From Macrostomum hystrix (Eukaryota; Platyhelminthes; Macrostomidae): DNA of 64,000 bases. Under the pieces are notes generated by a model. It was not told the DNA's origin. It did not search any database and saw nothing but the letters and a program-made list of their open reading frames with translations. A program made the position numbers and the translations under genes. Within the stretch, counting starts at the first letter, position 1; every line of letters starts with the position of its first letter. The DNA is taken from positions 2,880,501 to 2,944,500 of the forward strand of contig CATNEN010000011.1 in NCBI GenBank assembly GCA_950097015.1. Direction: 5' to 3'. Of this stretch, positions 11,342 to 23,300 are shown in pieces.

Positions 11342-11745
11342 CAGATCCTCACTCCATTCTCCTATTTTAGATCCCCACTCTAATCTCCTATTTTAGATCC
11401 CCACTCTAATCTCCTGTCTCAGATCCCCACTCTAATCTCTTGTCTCAGATCCCCACTCTAATCTCCTATTTTAGACCTCCACTCAAATCTCCTATTTAAG
11501 ATCTCCACTCAAATCTCCTATTTAAGATCCCTAATCTAATCTCCTATTTTAGATCCGCACTCTAATCTTCTATTTTAGATCCCCACTCTAATCTCCTATT
11601 TTAGATCCCCACTCTAATCTCCTATTTTAGATCCCCACTCTAAGCTCATATTTTAGATCGCCACTCTAATCTCGTGTCTCAGATCCCCACTCTAATCTCG
11701 TGTCTCAGATCCCCACTCTAATCTCCCATTTAAAATCTCTATTAT
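11342..11745. repeat. 26-bp minisatellite
   Basis: About 15 tandem copies of a unit close to CTCCTATTTTAGATCCCCAC followed by TCTAAT. Variants have TGTCTCAGATC or TATTTAAGATC. It lies in the spacer upstream of Na+/K+-ATPase gene B. Sequence on either side (10918-11341 and 11746-12960) is AT-rich and shows no coding capacity. Confidence 0.9.
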
Positions 11746-12982
11746 TTGCCTAACGTTGAAATTATTAAACCTGCAGAAACTAGTATATGCAAAATTCAAC
11801 TTACCGAGGTGACGTTGTTTCTTCTTGATTAAGTAGCGGTCCTTACTTAATCAATAGAAATAATTTGAGCTAAATTTTTTCTTGGTGAAGTGACGCTTCT
11901 GTGCAACATTATTTGCGCTTGGCAACGTGGAGGGCCTTTCATGTACCTTAGCACTTTCAGACGGTGGTTAATATAAATATCATACATTAAGCCTCAACCT
12001 GTCAAGGGCACACACAAGGTCGGTTTCGGGCGGTCACACAACCAAAAGCCTCTTCGGTACATTGCAGGGCGAATCTATACCAGGTACGTCAAATTTTTTA
12101 GATGCTTATTAATTGTACTCAAACACGTTGCTGCACTGAGCGCCATCATTCTTTCGAGTCTAACTTAACCCTTTTTGTCTCTCAATGTCTCTCCGTCTCT
12201 CTTAGTAGCGTTCATGATACGGCATGTATTGCTACTCCGGCGAACAATTAAGGTAGGTAAATAAGTTATGAAACAATCGGTGCATGAAATGAGCAGCCAA
12301 ATCTTTTTAGGTCAAGCAAAAATTTGAATTTTCATGCTGAATTTGAATTAACAGTACAAAGACCTCGCTGTTTTCCCCCTGGGGAAAGACCACTTAGGTC
12401 TTTTTAATTCCCGCTTCGCACTTCACGATAGATCCCAAACCGAATGGCCTATGTTCGTGAATGTCCACCATATGGATCAAAATCTTTCGCCCTGTACGAT
12501 GAACTAACTTTCAAAGCCATCCGACGTCAGCACCAATGAGATATTTTGTGATTCGATGTCTAAGACTGGTGACAAGGCCAACTAACATTGTTCTGTATAA
12601 GCCTCTATGGCGAATACAAATTGGTTCAATAATTGACAATTAACAATACAAAAAAAATAATAGCCAACATGGTTACATTATGAAACTTTGTGATCTAAAA
12701 AGGCATGCCTACAGTCATGAATATTTTTGCCACCAGACTTTTGCTATACGACGACGCCGATTTTTGTGATTCTGGAAGTTTTGTCATCGGAAAGAGCGGA
12801 AAATGTGAGCGGCCGTGTTCTGCAAGTTATTCAGCCGGCATGTAATAACACCTGCACCTCTTCAATCAATAACTAAAGGCGGGCAAGTTGTATGCATTTT
12901 TTCCAGCCTTCTGTCAGGCTTAGGTAGCGTGTTTTACATTTCTTGTACCCAAACTGCCGGAGGGTGAAAACCGAGAAAAGCT

Positions 12983-12990
12983 TATAAAAG
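12983..12990 (+). promoter_or_regulatory. TATA box of Na+/K+-ATPase gene B
   Basis: TATAAAAG lies 111 bases before the gene B start codon at 13094. Transcription would be expected to begin near 13013-13020, giving a leader of about 75-80 bases with no intron before the ATG. The arrangement mirrors that of gene A. Confidence 0.6.
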
Positions 12991-13093
12991 GACCGAATTT
13001 TTTTCGAGCCAGTGAAGCTAAACAAGGTTGTATACACTTGTGACAATAGCTACCTATCTGAACTCAAGGCGAAAACATACCTGAGAAGTTACA

Positions 13094-16000
13094 ATGGAGA
13101 ATGAGGTAAGTTTTCTAAGAATGACTTTCTCTTGAACAACAAATTGATCATCTCATTCTAAACAACCACGTATTGCTTTCAGGTGGAGAAGAGTGGCGAC
13201 AACCCCAAAAAGAACAAGAAGATGGGGCTGAGCGATCTCAAGAAGGAGATGGAAATAGACGATCACAAGATCAGCCTGGAGGAGCTGTACGCCCGGCGGT
13301 CCGTGGATCCGGCCCAGGGCCTCTCCGTGGCAGAAGCCCAGCACCGACTGGAGAAGTTCGGCCGGAATACGCTCACGCCGCCAAAGCAGACACCTGAGTG
13401 GGTGAAATTCATCCGAGCCTGCTTTGGTGGCTTCTCCCTGCTGCTGTGGATCGGTGCCATCCTCTGCCTGCTGGCCTACGGCATCCAGTACACCCAGTCA
13501 GACAACCCGCCCGGAGACAACCTTTACCTCAGCATCGTTCTGGTGCTTGTCGTGCTTGTCACCGGCATTTTCTCTTACTACCAGAATGCCAAGTCCGCCA
13601 AGATCATGGACAGCTTCAAGAAGATGGTGCCTCAGAACGCTCTGGTGATGCGCGATGGTCAGAAGGTGCACATCCCGTGCGAGGAGGTTGTGCTTGGAGA
13701 CATTGTTTTCATCCAGCTCGGAGATAGAGTCCCAGCCGATGTGCGTGTGATCGCCGCGCAGAGCTTCAAGGTGGACAACTCAGCGTTGACGGGCGAGTCG
13801 GAGGCGCAGTCGAGGACGCCGGAGTTCACGAACGACAACCCGCTGGAGACGAAGAACCTCGTCTTCTTCTCCACCAATGCTGTGGAAGGTAGGTACCTAA
13901 TTTATTTGTTGACGCAAACACTTGAGGTCTGTTGCATAGTATTCTAAAATACAATACCTAAAACTCCGCTTTTCATTCAGGAAACTGCACGGGAATCGTG
14001 GTCGCCATCGGTGATAACACTGTGATGGGTCGCATTGCAAACCTGGCTTCCGGCCTGGGCGAAGAGATGACGCCTATTGCCAGGGAGATCCGGCACTTCA
14101 TTCACATCATCACTGGCGTGGCCTTCACCCTTGGCATCACCTTCTTTGCGATCGCATTTGGTCTTGGCTACGCATGGCTGGACTCTGTCATCTTCCTGAT
14201 CGGAATCATCGTTGCCAATGTGCCTGAAGGACTGATGGCGGCTGTTCCTGTAGGTCTGACACTCACTGCCAAGCGAATGGCCGCCAAGAACTGCTTGGTG
14301 AAGAACCTGGAGGCTGTGGAGACCCTCGGATCTACCAGCACAATATGTTCTGACAAAACAGGTAAACAGATTGAACAGTGCTTCTATTTAAGGACTTTAA
14401 CTGTACGAGTACGAACAACCTTGCGATGCTGTACTCACAGAATATGATTAAGATTTAATAAAACCTCTTGGTTTGTTTTCTCCAACAGGCACGCTGACGC
14501 AGAACCGCATGACGGTGGCGCACATGTGGTACAACAACGTGACAATCGAAGAGGACACCACTGTGGAGCAGACGCACGCTCAGCACGTCGTTGATTGCCC
14601 AGGCTGGCAGGCACTGAGCCGCTGCGCCATGCTGTGCAACCGAGCCGAGTTCAAGTCGGGCGAGGACGACAAGCCCGTGCTGAAACGCAAGTGCAACGGC
14701 GACGCCTCGGAGAGCGCCATTCTCAAGTGCACCGAGCTCAGCGTCGGCAATGTGATGAACTACCGCGAGAAAAATCCGAAGGTGTGCGAGGTGCCGTTCA
14801 ACAGCAGCAACAAGTTCCAGGTGTCCATTCACCGCACAAACGACGGCGATCCTCGCTACCTGCTGGTGATGAAGGGAGCACCTGAGCGGATTCTGGACCG
14901 CAGCTCCACCATCTACATTGACGGAGAGGAGTTGGAGATGGACGACAAGTGGAAGGAGGCCTTCAACAGAGCCTACGAGGATCTTGGAGGCATGGGCGAG
15001 CGAGTGCTGGGCTTCTGCGACCTGCGACTTCCGGAGGCCGACTATCCCGACGGCTATCAGTTCGACCCGGACGAGATGAACTTCCCGGTGTCGAACCTGC
15101 GCTTCGTTGGCCTCATGTCGATGATCGACCCTCCGCGCGGCGCCGTGCCGAGCGCCGTGGCCAAGTGCCGCTCGGCTGGAATCAAGGTCAGCTATTGAGC
15201 CAACCATTTTTATGGAAATCGCATGCTTTATAGCCTCCGAATACTATGGAATGCTCGAATATATGGTTTCAGAGAAATAACTGCATGCATTTACAAAATG
15301 GCCAACTGCACATTGTACAGAGATATTTTCTTCCTTCCGATATCCAGGTGATCATGGTGACTGGTGATCATCCGATAACTGCGCAAGCCATCGCGAAGAA
15401 CGTCGGCATTATCAGCCCGCAAAGCAAGACCTTGCAAGAAATTGCCAACGAGCGCAACGTCGACGTATCTCTAGTGAATCCCAGCGAAGCTCTAGCGTGC
15501 GTCGTACACGGCTCGGACCTGCGTGACCTGACACATGAGCAGCTGGATGACGTGCTGATGAATCACTCTGAGATAGTTTTCGCCAGGACCAGCCCGCAGC
15601 AGAAGCTCATCATCGTCGAGGGCTGCCAGCGCCAAGGCCAGATCGTGGCCGTGACGGGCGACGGAGTGAACGACTCGCCAGCGCTGAAGAAGGCCAACAT
15701 CGGCATCGCCATGGGCATCTCCGGCAGTGACGTCAGCAAGCAGGCAGCCGACATGATCCTGCTTGACGACAACTTCGCGTCAATTGTGACAGGAGTCGAG
15801 GAGGGCCGCATTATCTTTGACAACTTGAAGAAGCTGATCACCTACGTGCTATCGTCTAACATTCCCGAGCTGATACCGTTTCTGGTTTACGTCGTATCGG
15901 GCATTCCGCTTCCTCTCGGCACCATCACCATCCTGTTCATCGACCTCGGCACAGATCTCATTCCCGCCATCTCGCTGGCCTACGAGGGTGCTGAGAGCGA

Positions 16001-16689
16001 CATCATGAAGCGTCGACCGAGAAATCCAAAGAAGGACCACCTGGTGAACGGTCGCCTCCTTGGTGTGGGCTACGCGCAATGCGGCATCATCTCATCTGCT
16101 GGCGGCTTCTTTGTCTATTGTGTCGTGATGGCCGAGAACGGATTCCTGCCCAAAAAACTTCTCGGAGTGCGCGCCGAGTGGGACAGCATCGCCGTGAACG
16201 ACTTGCAGGACAGCTACGGCCAGGAATGGGTGAGATTTGCTCATGTTCTCCATGGCTGCTTGTATTGCACTCAAACTAGGCTATACTCAATTATTGTTCG
16301 TTTGGGTAATAATATTTCTTTGATAATTTCAGTCGTTCGGCCAGCGCAAGAACCTGGAAAATTCTTGCCAGACTGCATTTTTCGTCGGCATTGTCATGAT
16401 GCAGTGGGGCGACCTGCTGGCTAGGAAGACGCGCCGAATCTCATTCTTCCAGCAGGGCATGTACAACAACCAGGCCACGTTCGGCATGTTCTTCGAGACC
16501 GCCCTGGCGTGCTTCGTGGTCTATTGTCCAGGCATGGATGTCGGCCTGCACACGCAGCCGCTTCGCTTCCAATGGTGGCTGCCGGCTGTGCCGTTCTCTA
16601 TCTACCTGTTCTGCTACGACGAGCTGCGGAAATACCTCATTCGCAGCCTGCCGCCCGGCAACTGGGTCGAATGGAACACTGACTTCTAA
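13094..16689 (+). CDS. ATP1A: Na+/K+-ATPase alpha subunit, gene B (complete, diverged paralogue)
   Basis: Six exons, 13094-13105, 13183-13888, 13981-14361, 14489-15186, 15348-16229 and 16333-16689, join in phase to 1011 residues, the usual alpha length. All introns have GT-AG ends. Conserved elements are LTGES, the phosphorylated CSDKTGTLT (split by intron 3), [18 protein letters not shown], the M5 SNIPEL and the M6 DLGTD carboxylates. The M1-M2 loop keeps the Q and N border residues of ouabain-sensitive pumps. M4 is unusual: after PEGL it reads [10 protein letters not shown] where genes A and C read [10 protein letters not shown]. The C-terminus is WNTDF rather than the usual ETYY, which contributes to Na+ affinity in known pumps. 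Exon 4 and much of exon 5 are nearly identical to gene C in nucleotide sequence. It is a P-type pump of the plasma membrane that needs a beta subunit; its ion handling may differ from the standard pump. Confidence 0.97.
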
Positions 16690-16863
16690 ATCTTCCACTT
16701 TAACAAAATATATTCCGTACATTGCACTTGATTTTCACAGCTTCTGTTTTCTGAATTTGCATCATATTCTGCCCTTCAAAATATATAACTGGAGTTGTGT
16801 TCTTCATTCTTCATGTCTCGCACACTAAAATGTCGTACTTAATTAGCTCGTATAGTTTGTTAA

Positions 16864-17468
16864 CAGTAGAACTACGAAGGGGGGAATTCCCCCCTCTGAT
16901 AATTTTTTGTGCTGCAACCGAATGGAGCAACGCATGCACGCGAAACTCAAGAACACGGGCTAACTTTTTGTTGCGCATCTTCAGAAATAAAAATCAAGTC
17001 GCCAGCTCTTCAGACCGTCGAGATATTCAATGGTTCTGGCCGAAGGTCAGATTTCTCCCATAAGCGCTAGTGTATTTCATACACCCCTATACACGAATTA
17101 GCACTGCGCCTCAATGGGGCCTATAGCCAGGCCTCCAAATTTATTAGCATGTCGCCCGAATGTGCCTGCATTATGTCCGTCTTCGGTTGTCACCTTCCTT
17201 TATCTTGACGGATTTGCTGGGCCTTCAAGGGCTACAACAGGTGGAACTAGGCCACTATGGACACCCTGACGCGAATTTCTCCAATTTCCCTGATCAAGCC
17301 AAAATACTAGGCGCAGCTTAACCACAGGACACCATCGTCTAGTCCATCAACCAATCAGTCTGCACTACCCAACGCTGTTAGCATTCAGGCGCTGCCAAAA
17401 GAATTATAGGTTGGTGAATTCCCCCTTGGTATAAAAATGGGCGGCAAGATGGCTTGGTAGACCCACTG
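16864..17468. mobile_element. TTAA-flanked MITE, copy 1 (piggyBac-like)
   Basis: A 605-base non-coding element is flanked by TTAA at 16860-16863 and 17469-17472. The left end is CAGTAGAACTACGAAGG. The right end, read as reverse complement, is CAGTGGGTCTACCAAGCC. TTAA duplication with short inverted ends is the pattern of the piggyBac superfamily. A second copy in opposite orientation lies at 28588-29135. No transposase frame is present. Confidence 0.8.
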
Positions 17469-17472
17469 TTAA

Positions 17473-18625
17473 TTAACTAACAATGGTTGATTTTGCAAAC
17501 GAATGTTAGCAAGTGATCAAATAATTACCAATCTGTTTAGTTTGAAAAACCCTGAAATTAAATGTATTTTCATTTATTCTGACATCTGACACTAGCTCGT
17601 AGATGACACCATTTGTTTGCTGTGCTGAGATATGCCAAAGTACGCATTCATTAGTATTGAAAATTATGTAAAACAAAGCATACAACTTGAATTTGACGTA
17701 CAAATATTGTTTAACTTAACTTTAATTGAACTTGTTTCTTAAGGCCCGAACACTGTTATGTGACTGCAGGAGAGCACCTTGTTAGTTGATCACAAAATGT
17801 CAGCTTGAGAATAGAAGTAATAATTGAGGGTGTGTTTTCGGTTTATTATTTACCGACAGAAGTGGGGCTTGATGAACAATGAGCAGCTTAGAAAACTAGA
17901 AGTGGGACGGCCTATGCGCAGGTACATTGAAAGTCAAACTGCTAGAAGCTGGCATTAAATTAAATGACACTCGCTGTTTTGTTACTCGACATTGCATGTT
18001 TGTACGAGTATCTAGAAGCTATTGTGTGAGCTGTCTGTTCTCATGTTTTAGGTCTCTTTTGAATGCCGCGTAAGTTTTTTGTTGTGTTTTTTATCCGAGT
18101 TTAACCAAATTAGCTCCATGACAGTATGACAGTCTAAACTACTCAATATTGAAAGTTACAAGTGTGAACAGAAAACACACGTGCAACCTACTCTACTCTA
18201 GATCTCTTCCCCTCACTCTCGCTCTCACTCTCCCGGTAGATAAATCGATGCAAAAGCTGTAGATTATCTTTAGTACATGTAGATGCAGAGTCTGCAGCCG
18301 CATTTCACCTTGAATTTCCTTGCTAGTCTCTTATCGGTCCCATGAGTATATAGCATTTCAAGTTCTTCATCACTACCTCCTGGTGGAGCTCTCTTCCATT
18401 TCGATGTACAACAGGATTCTGAGCAGTGTTTGTGTGGACATGTGCACGCTAAGATGTTTATTATAAATAATTATATTTGCACGATCGAGGGCAGCTGGCA
18501 CCCCAGCACATTATTTGGCCATTTGTAGTCAGTGAGGAGGCATTTCCGCCAATTTCGCTGACTTCTGAACACACGCTCGCGGATACTGTACGCTCTCGCA
18601 CTTAAGGAAAAAAGTATAAAATATA
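17473..18625. other. Intergenic, no gene seen
   Basis: AT-rich spacer between the MITE and the solo LTR. Only short chance frames are open. A CT-rich run (CTCACTCTCGCTCTCACTCTC) lies near 18212-18233. I see no RNA gene or clear control element. Confidence 0.5.
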
Positions 18626-18629
18626 ATAT

Positions 18630-19384
18630 TGTGACGTATTGGGGCTTGGCCCAAAGTAACAAAGGCGAGGCTGTGTAGCGGTAGCACTCAGACAATGACG
18701 GTAACAGTAGGCGATGACAAATATTATTATTGGCGACGCTAGTCGATATAGGTATACAGACAGGCTCGCTCGTTATTAGCGTGCGTAACAATAGAATAGG
18801 GTTGAATCCTTCTTGCACTGCGGCGGGCAACAGTTATGAAGTGAGGATAACAGAGGCGGAGATACCGGTGGCTAAGGCGTGGCGTGATCGTATGGCGGTG
18901 CACTTCTGAGACTATAAGAAGGCTAGGTGGCGTGGCACAATGGGTTCGGGAAACAAAGTTTGCCTGACTCAGGCAAACTCACTACGGCGGAAGTGGAACA
19001 CGGCGGAATGGAGAGCGAACGGAGAAAGGAGGAAGGAGCGCGGTGGCGGGCGAGCGGTGGCCCCGAGCCCTCAGCCCGACAGTTCGATAAGGAGCGGACT
19101 GGGGGTGGGCGCACAGCAGAGTCCTAATTATCGGCACGCAAAAAATATGCGCACATCCCTCTCATTGGCTGGCACGGGAAAACACATTGACCTTACAGCC
19201 AGGCTCATAACTATTGATTAAATTGTACACAGGTGTCCGGTCGCGTTACGCAATTTAAGATGAATTCGTACTCTAACGTTTACTTATAGTACCACGTAAT
19301 GAAAAGAGAAAAATAATGGCTTAAATTAACGCGCTATTGTTAAAACGGCCTCCCTCGGGGCGACCTACACCTGACAACGTCACA
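18630..19384 (+). mobile_element. Solo LTR, 755 bp, with ATAT target duplication
   Basis: The block starts TGTGACGTATTGG, ends CAACGTCACA, and is flanked by ATAT at 18626-18629 and 19385-19388. The TG...CA ends with inverted TGTGACGT/ACGTCACA are typical of gypsy-type LTRs. No internal gag or pol is present, so recombination between two LTRs probably removed it. Orientation is a guess. Small open frames inside (18923-19221) are not credible genes. Confidence 0.75.
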
Positions 19385-19388
19385 ATAT

Positions 19389-20364
19389 TGTAGTTTAAAA
19401 GCCATGACTTCTAATTGCTATGGCGATTTATCGAACTTTGGGCATTTGTGGTTTAAAGTTTAAATGAGCTTCATAATTACCATTCAGTTCTTTGTATTTA
19501 GCTAGAGATGTACGATGAAAAACAGTTTTTATTATATAAACAATTCGCAACCAGAAAATTTTTATAAGAATTTCAAAGTAAGAAAAATAAGCAAGCAGTG
19601 ATCTGACGTAGACCAGCTCTAACGGATTTAAAGAGACATCGTTTTTCAACAAATGTACACGCAATAAAAGTATTTACGCAGCGTTTTAAATTCACCGGCA
19701 TGCTTAAGAATTTTTCGATCCAAGTACCGTTTGTCTCTGAGATCACTTATCGATGCATCGAGAGCACGTGTAATTAAAGCTGTATCCAAACAAACTGAGA
19801 CGCAATAATTTTTTTATTGAATATGTTTACTAATGAATTAAAATTAACATGTTTGGTTATATTTAAACATTTGAAGATAAACTTAACACTCAAGCAGCAT
19901 ATCTCTAGCAAACATTTTTTATCCGCTTTTATTGTAGGTTTTGCAAGATTTTTTTATTTACAACATTAAGCTATATGGCTACTGTTATTTATATTTAAAA
20001 TTAGTTATTTAGTGACCTGTAACAATAAAATGTAGCTTTATTCCATAAGAATACTTAATACTACTGTATTAGTTGCACCTCAAATTAATTAAGCAACTGA
20101 AGAGGTTCGTTCTAAAATATGTCTAGAATCAATAACATATTTAAATAAATATTTTGCTTTCAAAATCAGTAAAAATTATAGACCTTGAACTATTATTGTT
20201 AAACTTCTATAGTCAAGCCATCAAAGGTCACATTAGCAAGCAATAATTTTTTGCTTGATTCATTCATGCACAATTAATTATTATGTTCTAGGCCTAGGGC
20301 GTTGTGTGTTAGAAACCTATTCTGTTCAGCTAGTGAAATTAGCTGTGAATATTCTAAACTTTTC
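19389..20364. other. AT-rich spacer upstream of gene C
   Basis: No coding sequence or recognisable element. I looked for a four-codon first exon like those of genes A and B and did not find a convincing one, nor a TATA box at a suitable distance from 20373. Confidence 0.5.
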
Positions 20365-20366
20365 AG
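20365..20366 (+). promoter_or_regulatory. 3' splice acceptor just before the gene C start codon
   Basis: A pyrimidine tract ending TTTTCAG lies six bases before the ATG. It could join a distant 5' exon or be a trans-splicing (spliced-leader) acceptor. The frame is open through it (two extra codons), so an upstream coding exon cannot be excluded. Confidence 0.5.
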
Positions 20367-20372
20367 AACAAA

Positions 20373-23300
20373 ATGAAAGTATGTTGCTGCTCAGACTCAG
20401 CATCCAGTGGCCCATCGCTGGAAAATCTCAAGCAGGAGCTTCAAATGGATGAGCACAAAATAGAGCTGGAAGAGCTGTTCTCAAGGCTGAGTGTCCGCCC
20501 AGATCAAGGCCTGTCAGTCCAGGAGGCCGCCAAACGACTGGAGAAGTTCGGGCGCAACGAGCTGACGCCGCCAAAGCAGACACCTGAGTGGGTGAAATTC
20601 GCCAGGGCCTGCTTTGGCGGCTTCTCCCTGCTGCTGTGGATCGGCGCCAGTCTGTGCCTAATCGCCTATGGCATCGAGTTTGGCTCATCTGACAGCCCTC
20701 CAGCTGACAACCTGTACCTCGGCATCGTACTGGTGCTTGTTGTGCTTGTCACCGGCATTTTCTCTTACTACCAGAACGCCAAGTCCGCCAAGATCATGGA
20801 CAGCTTCAAGAAGATGGTGCCTCAGAATGCTCTGGTGATGCGCGATGGTCAGAAGGTGCACATCCCGTGCGAGGAGGTTGTGCTTGGAGACATTGTTTTC
20901 GTCCAGCTCGGAGATAGAGTCCCAGCCGATGTGCGTGTGATCGCCGCCCAGAGCTTCAAGGTGGACAACTCAGCGTTGACGGGCGAGTCGGAGCCGCAGT
21001 CGAGGACGCCGGAGTGTACAAGCGACAACCCGCTGGAGACCAAGAACCTCGTCTTCTTCTCCACCAATGCTGTGGAAGGTAAATACACAATAGACTGTCT
21101 TCTGCTTAAGTTGCCTCCCCTAATCAATGTCACGCGCCTTAATAGGCACCTGCACAGCCATCGTGGTTGCCACTGGTGACACAACTGTGATGGGTAGAAT
21201 CGCCAATCTGACATCGGGTATCGGCGATAAAGTGACTCCAATTGCCATTGAGATTGAGCACTTCATTCACATCATCACTGGCGTGGCCTTCACCCTCGGC
21301 ATCGTGTTCTTCGCCATTGCCTTCGCCCTGCAGTACTACTGGCTAGATGCTGTCATCTTCCTGATTGGCATCATCGTTGCCAACGTGCCTGAAGGTCTCC
21401 TGGCCACGGTGACTGTGTGCCTGACGCTCACTGCCAAGAGGATGGCGGCCAAGAACTGCTTGGTTAAGAATTTGGAGGCCGTGGAGACTTTGGGATCAAC
21501 CAGCACGATCTGCTCAGATAAGACAGGTAATAAGCAGTTTTTTGTCTTGAAAAGTACATCTGAAAGTGAATTTAATTTGGTGTAAGCAATAGTCATGTGA
21601 TTAGTAGATTCATTCACACTTTCTAGTTAACAATTTTTTAATGACCTTTATAAGTGTAGATGGGTATTTTATAGTATATCTGATGATTGAATTAATACCG
21701 TTGTGATGACATGAATGCACATAAATGTACATCCCAATTACCCTTCCTCACCTTGGTCGGAACTGAGGTTAGCCTCTAAATAAGAAAATTACACCTCAAG
21801 GTGAAATAAATGCTCAGCTTGGCCCCACTAACCAATTGGTTTGAATTTACTTGGAAGACTTTAACTGTAATAGGTTTGTTTGACTGGACTGACTTATTGT
21901 AATTGTTGATTGAGATTCATTTTTATAGTAACCTTCATTTATAGCTTTGGATCCTATGTACTCTGTGGCTACTGAACATTTTATGTGGCTAATAAACACT
22001 CTCTGTGACGAACGAACATGATCTGTTACTGATGAACACTGTGACTTTGTTTAACTCTGACCGCTTAACACTCTTAAACACTTAAACACATTGTGTCGCA
22101 ACGGAGAACGCCCAAGCGTAAACCTGCTTATTTAACTGTGGACATTCACCACATTCACCAACAGGCACTCTGACGCAGAACCGCATGACGGTGGCGCACA
22201 TGTGGCTGGACAACAAGACGATCGAGGCTGACACCACGGAGGAGCAGAAGCACGCCCAAGTGGACAAGGACAGCAAAGGCTGGCAGGCGCTGAGCCGCTG
22301 CGCCATGCTGTGCAACCGAGCCGAGTTCAAGTCGGGCGAGGACGACAAGCCCGTGCTGAAACGCAAGTGCAACGGCGACGCCTCGGAGAGCGCCATTCTC
22401 AAGTGCACCGAGCTCAGCGTCGGCAACGTGATGAACTACCGCGAGAAAAATCCGAAGGTGTGCGAGGTGCCGTTCAACAGCAGCAACAAGTTCCAGGTGT
22501 CCATTCACCGCACAAACGACGGCGATCCTCGCTACCTGCTGGTGATGAAGGGAGCACCTGAGCGGATTCTGGACCGCAGCTCCACCATCTACATTGACGG
22601 AGAGGAGTTGGACATGGACGACAAGTGGAAGGAGGCCTTCAACAGAGGCATGGGCGAGCGAGTGCTGGGCTTCTGCGACCTGCGACTTCCGGAGGCCGAC
22701 TATCCCGACGGCTATCAGTTCGACCCGGACGAGATGAACTTCCCGGTGTCGAACCTGCGCTTCGTTGGCCTCATGTCGATGATCGACCCTCCGCGCGGCG
22801 CCGTGCCGAGCGCCGTGGCCAAGTGCCGCTCAGCTGGAATCAAGGTCAGCTATTGTGATTTTCATTCTCGTAGACAACTCATGATTCCTAGCGTCAGAAA
22901 ATTATACGATGCTCAAATATATTGTTTTAGTGAAAAAAAATACTTTACAATTGCCAGCTACACATTGCATGCAAACATTTTTTACCTGACAATCATGCAG
23001 GTGATTATGGTGACTGGCGATCATCCGATCACCGCAAGGGCCATCGCTCACAACGTCGGCATTATCAGTGCTCAGAGTAGAACCGTTGAAGATATCGCCA
23101 AGGCGAGAAATATCTCAGTTAACGACGTGAACCCTCGTGAGGCCCAGGCGTGCGTTGTGCACGGCTCAGACCTACGCGACTTGAGCCCCGAGCAGCTGGA
23201 CGACGTGCTGACGAACCACTCGGAGATCGTGTTCGCCAGGACCAGCCCGCAGCAGAAGCTCATCATCGTCGAGGGCTGCCAGCGCCAAGGCCAGATCGTG

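Noticed and set aside
18923-19221. Overlapping open frames of 60-93 codons on both strands
   Set aside because: They lie wholly inside the solo LTR and have no family resemblance or splice context.
20428-20688. Antisense open frames opposite the ATPase exons
   Set aside because: Shadow frames of GC-rich coding exons, recurring in all three paralogues.
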